DNA of 64,000 bases, taken from the NCBI RefSeq assembly GCF_003991875.1, contig NZ_CP031423.1, positions 2,790,001-2,854,000 of the forward strand. Reading direction: 5' to 3'. Made by a program: the position numbers and the translations under genes. A model generated the notes under the pieces. The model was not told where the DNA came from. It saw only the letters and a list, made by a program, of their open reading frames with translations, and did not search any database. Positions 8,932-15,201 of the stretch are shown one piece after another. The DNA is from Microbacterium lemovicicum (lineage in GTDB: Bacteria > Actinomycetota > Actinomycetes > Actinomycetales > Microbacteriaceae). Position 1 is the stretch's first letter, and each line of letters begins with the position of its first letter.

Positions 8932-8937
8932 TAGTGT
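8932..8937 (+). promoter_or_regulatory. -10 box of alpha/beta hydrolase gene
   Basis: TAGTGT six bases before GTG 8944, with no Shine-Dalgarno sequence; leaderless arrangement. Confidence 0.55.
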
Positions 8938-8943
8938 CGTCCG

Positions 8944-9732
8944 GTGCCGTTCGCCCGTCGCCCGCCCGCCGACACGTCGGTGGTCGCCCCGCACGGCGTC
9001 CCGGCGATCGTCCGGAGCTTCTCGCACGCGGGCGCCACGCTCGTCGTGGAGTCGTTCGGACGGGGTGCCCGCACCTTCCTCTTCCTCCACGGCATCGGAA
9101 TGGGGCGCCTCGCCTTCCGTGGACTCGCCGGGCACCTGCGCGGCCGGGGCCGATTCATCGCCGTCGATCTTCCCGGCTACGGCGCGGCTCCGGAGCCTCC
9201 GCGCATCCTGACGATGGCGCGCACCGCTGACCTGCTCGCCGCGCTGCTCCGCGACGGCGGCGAGGGACCGGTCACCGTCGTCGGCCATTCGATGGGCACG
9301 CAGGTCGCGGTCGAACTCGCTGCCCGGCATCCCGCGCTGGTCGACGGCGTCGTGCTGCTGGCTCCCACCGTCACCCGCACGGAGCGCACCGCGGCCCGGC
9401 AGATCCTCCGGCTCGCCCACGATCTGGCGATCGAGAGCCCGCGGGTCATCCTGGTGGGGGCGATCGAGTACCTGCGCGCCGGTCCCCACATCCACGGCAA
9501 GTTCCGCGCGATGCTGGCGCATCACCCGGAGGACGTCTACCCGCGGGTGAGCCAGCCGGCGCTCGTGATCCGCGGAGGATCGGACCGCGTCTGCCCGCAG
9601 TGGTGGTGCGCCGAGGTCGCGGCGGCCCTGCACGGCGCCGACCTGGTCGAGGTCGATCATCACGGGCACGAGACGATGATCCGCGACTCCGCTTCGTCCG
9701 CCGCGGCCATCCTGGCTTTCACCGGAGGCTGA
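8944..9732 (+). CDS. Alpha/beta hydrolase
   Basis: 262-aa alpha/beta-hydrolase-fold enzyme. The oxyanion strand reads FLFLHGIGMGRLAFRGLAGHL, the nucleophile elbow is VVGHSMGTQ with Ser near residue 119, the acid is probably Asp in RGGSDRVCPQWW, and the catalytic His is in VDHHGHETM near the C-terminus. All triad members are present, so it should be active, but the substrate cannot be deduced. The GTG start has no ribosome site and a -10 box six bases upstream. No signal peptide; probably cytoplasmic. It converges with the 123-aa hypothetical gene across a strong hairpin. Confidence 0.88.
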   Translation: MPFARRPPADTSVVAPHGVPAIVRSFSHAGATLVVESFGRGARTFLFLHGIGMGRLAFRGLAGHLRGRGRFIAVDLPGYGAAPEPPRILTMARTADLLAALLRDGGEGPVTVVGHSMGTQVAVELAARHPALVDGVVLLAPTVTRTERTAARQILRLAHDLAIESPRVILVGAIEYLRAGPHIHGKFRAMLAHHPEDVYPRVSQPALVIRGGSDRVCPQWWCAEVAAALHGADLVEVDHHGHETMIRDSASSAAAILAFTGG

Positions 9733-9747
9733 TTCGCGACAGGATCA

Positions 9748-9781
9748 CCGGCCGGCACGCCCCCCGGGGCGCGCCGGCCGG
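9748..9781. terminator. GC-rich hairpin between convergent genes
   Basis: A 16-bp inverted repeat (left arm CCGGCCGGCACGCCCC, right arm GGGGCGCGCCGGCCGG, one mismatch, two-base loop) lies exactly between the convergent hydrolase and 123-aa genes. No T-tract follows on either strand, so it could be a bidirectional terminator of the T-poor actinobacterial kind. Confidence 0.6.
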
Positions 9782-9787
9782 ATCGGC

Positions 9788-10159
9788 TCACTCCCCGGAG
9801 ATGCGCTTCGCGAGGGCGACGCGGTCTTCGTCGGTCACGGTCATGCCTGCGTCGGTGAAGCGCTGCGAGAGCACGTCGGCGATCCGCTCGTGCCCCTCGC
9901 CGCCGACATCGAGCCGCGTCTGGGCGGCGATGCCGGCGACCTTGTCCTCGTGGCTCGCGTCGTGCACGTCCATGGCGGGCTCGTCCTGCGTGTTTCTCGC
10001 GGCATCCGGACCGGACTTCTCATCGGCGTCGTGCGAGAGCGCACCGCCGACGACGTCCTCGCGCATGCCGGGCTCACCGGGCGTCTCGCCGGGCACCTGC
10101 GCATCGGCGGGGGCGTTGCTGCCGCCCACGGGCTCTTCGTTCGTGCTGCGGTCGCTCAC
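9788..10159 (-). CDS. Hypothetical protein (123 aa), acidic
   Basis: 123-aa hydrophilic protein. The first half is low-complexity and acidic (MSDRSTNEEPVGGSNAPADA, then PGETPGEPG). The second half is more ordered: KVAGIAAQTRLDVGGEGHE, then IADVLSQRFTDAGMTVTD, ending RVALAKRISGE, which looks like a short helical domain. No family recognised and no membrane segment. Its start overlaps the end of the upstream 101-aa gene by 4 bp, so the two are co-translated and probably act together. Confidence 0.7.
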   Translation of the reverse strand: MSDRSTNEEPVGGSNAPADAQVPGETPGEPGMREDVVGGALSHDADEKSGPDAARNTQDEPAMDVHDASHEDKVAGIAAQTRLDVGGEGHERIADVLSQRFTDAGMTVTDEDRVALAKRISGE

Positions 10160-10461
10160 GCGTTCTCCTCGGCTTCCTCGTCGGTGCGCATGTCGGGGTC
10201 GATGCCGCGCGTCGCAGCGGCGTCCTCGATCGAGCCGTCGGGGTCGGCGGGCGCCGCAGGGCCGTCGCCGACGACCTCATCGCCGGTGGCGGATTCGGGC
10301 ATCGGCGTGTTCGGCGGCAGACCAGAGTCCGTCAGGGACGCGGCGTGGATCGAGTCCGCGGTGCTCTCCGACGTCTCGGTGTCGCTGGTGGCCCCGTCCT
10401 CCCAGGCTCCGGCCGGGTTCGCGTCGAGGACGCCCTCGGGCAGATCGCGCTGATCGCTCAT
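10156..10461 (-). CDS. Hypothetical protein (101 aa), acidic and disordered
   Basis: 101-aa, strongly acidic, probably disordered protein: MSDQRDLPEGVLDANPAGAW opens it, followed by Ser/Thr/Glu-rich and Pro/Asp-rich stretches, ending MRTDEEAEENA. The ATG at 10461 is chosen because GAGGGAG lies eight bases upstream; a GTG three codons earlier would overlap that site. It is the first gene of a two-gene unit with the 123-aa protein. The composition resembles other short MSD-type proteins in this window (67 aa at 34077, 57 aa at 44619). Function unknown. Confidence 0.65.
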   Translation of the reverse strand: MSDQRDLPEGVLDANPAGAWEDGATSDTETSESTADSIHAASLTDSGLPPNTPMPESATGDEVVGDGPAAPADPDGSIEDAAATRGIDPDMRTDEEAEENA

Positions 10462-10562
10462 GTTTTCCACTCCCTCATCGTTTCCTCCAGCGTGCTCCGT
10501 TCGCCGCCGGAACGCAGGGGCTTGACAGCCCGGAGCGCTCCGGCGACCGGGCCACTCCGGTG

Positions 10563-10997
10563 TCAGTGCGGATTCGGTGCCGTGGAGCGAGCGGATGCCG
10601 CGGCATCCCGATCGCGGACGACCGCGTCGCCCAGCATCTGGCCTCCGCTGCGCAGGAGCGCCCGGCGCCAGGGCAGCACGCCCTCGATCTCCACCTGGAT
10701 CGACATGGACAGCACCGTGCGGATGAGCACGATGACACCCAGGATGAGCGCGTCCTCGAGCGAGGGCTTCGAGGTGATGGTGCGCAGGAGGTCGGCGGCG
10801 ACGAGGACTTCGAGCCCCAGAAGGATGGCGGACCCGAGCGTGTTGCGCAGCACGAGGAACGCCGTCCTGCCCCCCTCGCGCCGGCGAAGCGAGCGCGCGC
10901 AGAGCACGATGGCGAGGAGGAAGCCCGACACCATGGCGACGGCGCCCGCGACCTCGAAGCCCACGGCGACACCGATGAAGACCGACTCCATGTCCAC
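10563..10997 (-). CDS. DUF1622 family membrane protein
   Basis: 144-aa membrane protein with three predicted helices (about residues 10-33, 45-70, 82-103). The family signature is clear: LRNTLGSAILLGLEVLVAAD, then LILGVIVLIRTVLSMSIQVE and IEGVLPWRR. DUF1622 proteins are inner-membrane proteins of unknown role. The GTG at 10997 is taken as the start because TACACT lies six bases upstream (leaderless); an ATG two codons later is the alternative. The tail after residue 115 is hydrophilic. It stands alone between the acidic pair and a GNAT gene. Confidence 0.87.
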   Translation of the reverse strand: MDMESVFIGVAVGFEVAGAVAMVSGFLLAIVLCARSLRRREGGRTAFLVLRNTLGSAILLGLEVLVAADLLRTITSKPSLEDALILGVIVLIRTVLSMSIQVEIEGVLPWRRALLRSGGQMLGDAVVRDRDAAASARSTAPNPH

Positions 10998-11003
10998 GGG
11001 GTC

Positions 11004-11009
11004 AGTGTA
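11004..11009 (-). promoter_or_regulatory. -10 box of DUF1622 gene
   Basis: Minus-strand TACACT, six bases before GTG 10997. Confidence 0.5.
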
Positions 11010-11054
11010 GGTCGGGGCGGAACGAGGCGCTCGACGCGCGTGCGGCGCGGAAGG

Positions 11055-11348
11055 TCAGGCGCGGGCGCGCAGGATGCCGGAGCGCTCGGGGTGCGCCTCG
11101 AACCAGTCGGCCACGTACCAGCAGACCGGCAGCACGTCGCGGTCGCCGTTCTCCTCGAGGGAGGACACCGCACGCTCGACCACTTCGCCCGCGTAGCCGT
11201 GGCCGCGGAAGGTGGGGATCGTGTACGCGCGGGTCATGGCGACGGTGCGTCCGTCGTCGCGGTAGTCGAGGACGCTGACGAGGTCGTCGCCCTTGTGCAG
11301 GGCGTAGCGCGACGCGTCCTTCTCATGGGTGAAGGTCAGCTCGGTCAC
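11055..11348 (-). CDS. Small GNAT-like N-acetyltransferase (YidJ/COG2388 type)
   Basis: 97-aa single-domain protein of the short GNAT-related group. The acetyl-CoA-binding region is the segment TIPTFRGHGYAGEVVERAVS, a diverged R-G-x-G-x-A loop near residues 47-55, followed by LPVCWYVADWFEAHPE, typical of this family. The early strand RYALHKGDDLVSVLDYRDDG is also typical. The substrate is unknown. The GTG start has TATTCT six bases upstream and no ribosome site. It is transcribed away from the leader-peptide gene at 11521. Confidence 0.83.
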   Translation of the reverse strand: MTELTFTHEKDASRYALHKGDDLVSVLDYRDDGRTVAMTRAYTIPTFRGHGYAGEVVERAVSSLEENGDRDVLPVCWYVADWFEAHPERSGILRARA

Positions 11349-11354
11349 CGCAGA

Positions 11355-11360
11355 AGAATA
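11355..11360 (-). promoter_or_regulatory. -10 box of small GNAT gene
   Basis: TATTCT on the minus strand, six bases before GTG 11348. Confidence 0.55.
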
Positions 11361-11483
11361 CGCCCGCGAGAAGGGTGCCGCGCTGTGCGGATGCTGTGTG
11401 GAGGAGCCGCCGGCATCCGCTCCTCCGTCGGACTGAGCAATCTGTCACAATTCGTCATCCGTCCGCGGTCCGACCTGGGCGAT

Positions 11484-11513
11484 TTGACGCATCCGGACGC
11501 ATTCCGTCATAAT
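11484..11513 (+). promoter_or_regulatory. Promoter of the Cys-rich leader peptide
   Basis: TTGACG at 11484-11489 and CATAAT at 11508-11513, 18 bp apart: one of the best sigma-70-like promoters in the window. The ATG at 11521 lies seven bases after the -10, so the mRNA should begin at the leader start codon. Confidence 0.7.
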
Positions 11514-11520
11514 CAGCCAC

Positions 11521-11622
11521 ATGACCGACAACGCACGCTCTCTGTCCGCCCTGGAGGCGAACGGGACTGCCCGCATGATGATGGCCGGCGGCCGCGTCAT
11601 GTGCTGTCGAATGTGCCGCTGA
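11521..11622 (+). CDS. Cys-rich leader peptide (33 aa)
   Basis: 33-codon ORF opening MTDNARSLSALEANGTARMM and ending GGRVMCCRMCR. Three of the last seven residues are Cys. It has no Shine-Dalgarno sequence but sits seven bases after a strong promoter, so it is probably translated from a leaderless mRNA. It ends 188 nt before the winged-helix gene on the same strand. Cys-rich leader peptides that sense cysteine or cysteinyl-tRNA supply by ribosome stalling are known in actinobacteria; here the downstream gene is a regulator rather than a sulfur-metabolism gene. That this peptide works as an attenuator is inference. Confidence 0.65.
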   Translation: MTDNARSLSALEANGTARMMMAGGRVMCCRMCR

Positions 11623-11810
11623 CACAGTGACCCCTGCCGGGCTCACGAGTCGCCGTCCGGGTTCTGAGAGAGCCGAGAGAACGCGACCCGTTCCGCCCCC
11701 GAGGCACCGTCCGCATGATCTGCGCGACGAAGGATGCCTCGTCTCCGCCCCTCCGGGCACCCAGCAGCACCCCTGAACCCCGCCGGGTTCCTCCCGCAAG
11801 GACTTCCATC

Positions 11811-12551
11811 GTGTCGAACAACCTTCTGCTTGATCGTCCCGCCGCCCGCGTCCCGCACCTGCGTGCCGTCCCACCGATCGCCGCCGTCCCGGCCGCGCCG
11901 GAGCCGGTCGCCGCCGCACCCGCCGCTCCCGCGAGTCACCTCCCGCCGAACACCGCGCCGCGCGGCTTCGCCCTCTACGTCGGGATCGACGAGGAGAAGG
12001 CCGCGGCCGCCGGTGTCAGCCTCGGCGTGCTCGTCGAGGCCCTCCGCCGCACGCTGGGCGAGCTGGCGCCGACCGCCGAGACCTACGCGACCGTGGCGCT
12101 GGCGCCGACCGGTGCGGGCGGCCGCGACGTCGACGTCGTGCGCCTCGCACTGCACGAGCCGTCCGCCGTCGCACGCACCAAGAACGAGCCGGAGCCCGAG
12201 GATCACGTGGAGGGCGGCGTCGTCGTGGACATCTCCCGCAAGCGCGTGCTCATCGACGGGGAGTCGGCCGCGTTCACCTTCAAGGAGTTCGAGCTGCTGC
12301 AGTACCTGGTGCTGCGCGAGGGCCGCACCATCGAGCGCACGGAGCTCGTCTCCTCCCTCTGGCAGGGCGCCACGGACGACGAGGCACCCGGCGAGCGCAC
12401 GATCGACGTGCATGTGCGCCGCCTGCGCGCGAAGCTCGGCCGCTACGAGGACATCGTGCGCACCGTGCGCGGCATCGGCTACCGCTTCGACCGTCACGCC
12501 GACGTCGTGATCCGCTACGGCCACGGCACCCCCTCCCCCGACCGCTTCTGA
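11811..12551 (+). CDS. Winged-helix DNA-binding protein (OmpR/PhoB-type effector domain)
   Basis: 246-aa protein with a C-terminal Trans_reg_C winged helix (about residues 140-230): FTFKEFELLQYLVLREGRTI, ERTELVSSLW, then RTIDVHVRRLRAKLG and VRTVRGIGYRF, the recognition helix and wing of response regulators. It lacks a receiver domain; instead a Pro/Ala-rich N-terminus leads to a region from GFALYVGIDEEKAAAAGVSL that is not recognised. GTG 11811 is chosen because AAGGA lies eight bases upstream; an ATG at 11715 in frame is the alternative. It follows the Cys-rich leader peptide and may be controlled through it. Confidence 0.85.
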   Translation: MSNNLLLDRPAARVPHLRAVPPIAAVPAAPEPVAAAPAAPASHLPPNTAPRGFALYVGIDEEKAAAAGVSLGVLVEALRRTLGELAPTAETYATVALAPTGAGGRDVDVVRLALHEPSAVARTKNEPEPEDHVEGGVVVDISRKRVLIDGESAAFTFKEFELLQYLVLREGRTIERTELVSSLWQGATDDEAPGERTIDVHVRRLRAKLGRYEDIVRTVRGIGYRFDRHADVVIRYGHGTPSPDRF

Positions 12552-12600
12552 CGCGCCGCCCGCCCGCGGCGCCGCCGGCCGGATGTCGGAGGGGCGCGCG

Positions 12601-12606
12601 TAGGGT
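12601..12606 (+). promoter_or_regulatory. -10 box of AlkA-type glycosylase gene
   Basis: TAGGGT six bases before ATG 12613; leaderless. Confidence 0.55.
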
Positions 12607-12612
12607 GTCTGC

Positions 12613-13611
12613 ATGACGATCTCCCCACCCGGCTCCGCGCTCGCGCGCGAGCCGCGTCGGGGCGTGCGCAGCCTCCCTTCGAGCACGGCCGACGGTCGAG
12701 CGCTCGAGACGGAGTACCGCCCGCGGCATCCGCTCGACGTCCGGCGCACCGTGATGTACCAGCGGCACGGCATCGGCGATCCCACGATGACGCTCGACGG
12801 ATCGGTGATGTGGCGCGTGAGCCGCACGCCGGCCGGCGTCTCGACGCTGGCCATCCGGGAGGTGTCGCGCGGCGTGATCCGTGCCGCCGCCTGGGGGCCG
12901 GGAGCCGGCGTGGCGCTCGAGCGACTGCCCGCGCTGTGCGGGGCGGACGATGACCCGACCGGGTTCGACGGGTCGAGGCATCCGCTCATCTCCGAAGTGC
13001 ATCGCCGCAATCCGGGCCTGCGCATCGGGCGCACCGGCGACGTGTTCGACGCGTTCGCGAGCTCGGTCATCGAGCAGAAGGTGACGAGCCTGCAGGCCTT
13101 CTCGGCCTGGCGCAGCCTGGTCACCTGGTTCGGCGAGCGCGCGCCGGGGCCGACTCCGAAGCCGATGTTCGCGCCGCCCACCATTCAGGGCTGGCGTCAC
13201 ATCCCCTCGTGGGGCTGGCATCGAGCCGGTCTCGAGCCGCCGCAGTCGCGCACGATCGTCGAGGCCGCGCGCCGCGGCGACACCGTCGTGCGCGCGCTCC
13301 TCCGGGCGGAGGACGGCGAGGCCCGCGACCGGGTGCTCATCTCCCTGCGCGGCGTCGGCGCGTGGACGTCGGCCGAGACGCGCATCCGCGCCTTCGGCGA
13401 CCCCGACGCGGTGAGCGTCGGCGACTACCACCTCGCCCATCAGGTGGGCTGGGCCCTGACGGGCGCCCGTTGCGACGACGACGGGATGCTGCGGCTCCTG
13501 GCCCCCTGGCCGGGGCACCGTCAGCGGGTCATCCGCCTGATCGGCCTGAGCGGCGCGGTCGAGCCGCGCCGCGGCCCCCGCCTGCACCCCGAGGACCACC
13601 GCGACCGCTGA
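12613..13611 (+). CDS. DNA-3-methyladenine glycosylase II-type (AlkA/HhH-GPD) protein
   Basis: 332-aa HhH-GPD DNA glycosylase, predicted to excise alkylated purines in base-excision repair. The helix-hairpin-helix and catalytic segment is near residues 238-280: LISLRGVGAWTSAETRIRAF followed by DAVSVGDYHLAHQVGW, with the Asp of VGDYHLAH as the catalytic residue. Upstream FASSVIEQKVTSLQAFSAWR (about 151-170) matches the I-x-x-Q-V-T-x-x-A helix. The N-terminus (about 120 aa) is an AlkA-like substrate domain. A -10 box six bases before the ATG suggests a leaderless transcript. Confidence 0.88.
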   Translation: MTISPPGSALAREPRRGVRSLPSSTADGRALETEYRPRHPLDVRRTVMYQRHGIGDPTMTLDGSVMWRVSRTPAGVSTLAIREVSRGVIRAAAWGPGAGVALERLPALCGADDDPTGFDGSRHPLISEVHRRNPGLRIGRTGDVFDAFASSVIEQKVTSLQAFSAWRSLVTWFGERAPGPTPKPMFAPPTIQGWRHIPSWGWHRAGLEPPQSRTIVEAARRGDTVVRALLRAEDGEARDRVLISLRGVGAWTSAETRIRAFGDPDAVSVGDYHLAHQVGWALTGARCDDDGMLRLLAPWPGHRQRVIRLIGLSGAVEPRRGPRLHPEDHRDR

Positions 13612-13702
13612 GCCCACGGCACGGTACGGCGGGGGTACGCACGCCGTGGATCCGGGGGTCCGCCCCCTGTCGTCGCCGGATGGCGGCGATCAGACTGAGG
13701 TC

Positions 13703-13882
13703 ATGACCACTCTCGCCCGTCCCCGCCAGGGCCGCGTCCTCGCCGGCGTCTGCGCCGCCATCGCCCGCCGCTTCGGCTGGAGCCCGACGGTCGTGCGCGT
13801 GCTCACCGTCCTCGGCGTGGTCTTCGCCGGCGTCTCCGTGCTCGCCTACCTGCTGCTCTGGGTGCTCATCCCGCAGGAGTGA
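13703..13882 (+). CDS. PspC domain protein
   Basis: 59-aa PspC-type membrane protein. MTTLARPRQGRVLAGVCAAI gives the L-x-G-V-C-A-G/A-x-A signature, followed by FGWSPTVVRVLTVL and one transmembrane helix VFAGVSVLAYLLLWVLIPQE. PspC proteins sit in the inner membrane and take part in envelope-stress responses. The ATG at 13703 is used because homology begins there. It precedes a convergent glycan gene; no other phage-shock gene is present nearby. Confidence 0.9.
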   Translation: MTTLARPRQGRVLAGVCAAIARRFGWSPTVVRVLTVLGVVFAGVSVLAYLLLWVLIPQE

Positions 13883-13899
13883 GGACGGATGCCGCGGCC

Positions 13900-15084
13900 T
13901 CAGCCGAGCGCTGCGGCCACGTCGTCCCACCACAGCGCGGCGCGCGCACGGTGCGCGGGGAGGCGCGACAGGGCGCGCTCGGCGATCGCGGCGCGCGCGG
14001 CGTCGAGCTGTGCCAGCTTCGCGGGTGCCCCGGCGAGGTCGTCGAGGTCGACGACCTCCGACTGCCCCCAGTGCCCGAGGGCGCCGCCGAGCTTGATGCG
14101 CGTGTACTCGTCGGCGGCGAGCGCGAGGATCGGCACACCCGCAGGAGCGGCGAACACCGCCGGGTGGTAGCGGCTGGTGATGAGCAGCCGGGCGCCGCGC
14201 GCGAGCTCGGCGGCCGTCTGCGAGTCCCCGCTCGGCACGACCGTGCTGACCTGCCGCATCCGCGCCCGCACGAGTTCGTGCAGCGCGGCGTCGCCCTGCG
14301 GCTCGGCGCCCGCTGCGACAGGACCGAAGTGCGCGTGGAAGACGACAGGACCGACGGTCCGGGCCGCAGCATCCAGCAGCTCGGCGATCCCCTGCTCGAC
14401 GTCCGCCGCGGGTCGGCCCGCGAACCAGCCCGACAGGCTCACCAGCACCGGCGCGGACGGATCCGCGACGGGACTGTCCGACGGTCCACCGGCGAGGAAG
14501 GACGCGTCGTCGACGCCGACCCGCGCGCGCACGCCCCAGGTCTGCTGCGCGCGGGCTCCGGAGTCGTGCTCCCGCACGCCGGTGAGCCGCGCCGCTCGAG
14601 CCATCGCCGCGACCCGGCTCTCGTCGGCGGGCGTCAGGTCGGGGCCGAAGGTCTGCCCTGTGACGACCACGGGGAGTCCCCGCGCGACGGCCATCGCGGC
14701 GAGAGTGGTCCGCTCGTAGACGTGCACGGGCCACCGGGAGGCGAGGTTGCCGCCGCCGGCGATCAGCACGCCGCTCGCGTCGTCCAGCGCGCGCAGGACA
14801 GCGACCGCCGGGTCGGTGTCGTCGAGCGCCGATGCTCCGGATGCCGCGGCCCGGAGCATGGAGGACCGCTCCTCCGCCGCGGCGCGGTCGAGGTCGCCGA
14901 AGCCGAGTCGCCCGATCGCGTAGATGCCGTAGCGGTGCGCGGATTCCTCGGGTGCCGATGAGATCCCCGTCATCGTGCGGCCGCGCGCAGCCAGCTCGTC
15001 GCGAGCCGCTTCGAACATGGCCTCGTCGCCGATGTGGATGATGCCGGAGGAGACTCCGATATCGCCGATGGTCAGGATGCTCAC
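13900..15084 (-). CDS. Polysaccharide pyruvyl transferase family protein
   Basis: 394-aa enzyme of the WcaK/CsaB family, which adds pyruvyl ketals to cell-surface sugars using phosphoenolpyruvate. VSILTIGDIGVSSGIIHIGD opens the protein; GVLIAGGGNLASRWP lies near residue 97, VVVTGQTFGPDLTP near 127, VGVDDASFL near 180, and a C-terminal nucleotide-type half contains ITSRYHPAVFAAPAGVPIL near residue 320, with the SRYH/FAA motif of the family. The GTG start follows GGGAG by five bases. It is divergent from the HEAT-GT4/GT1 operon, which suggests a shared role in a surface glycan. Confidence 0.88.
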   Translation of the reverse strand: MSILTIGDIGVSSGIIHIGDEAMFEAARDELAARGRTMTGISSAPEESAHRYGIYAIGRLGFGDLDRAAAEERSSMLRAAASGASALDDTDPAVAVLRALDDASGVLIAGGGNLASRWPVHVYERTTLAAMAVARGLPVVVTGQTFGPDLTPADESRVAAMARAARLTGVREHDSGARAQQTWGVRARVGVDDASFLAGGPSDSPVADPSAPVLVSLSGWFAGRPAADVEQGIAELLDAAARTVGPVVFHAHFGPVAAGAEPQGDAALHELVRARMRQVSTVVPSGDSQTAAELARGARLLITSRYHPAVFAAPAGVPILALAADEYTRIKLGGALGHWGQSEVVDLDDLAGAPAKLAQLDAARAAIAERALSRLPAHRARAALWWDDVAAALG

Positions 15085-15201
15085 GCGTCTCCCGTCGTGC
15101 TGGACGGCACCGGTCGGCGCCCCATCAACCGTAAGCGTCCGTCCATGTGCGCGCACTACGATCACTTCGGCGCTGAACCGCGGCGCCAGGGCGGAGGACC
15201 C

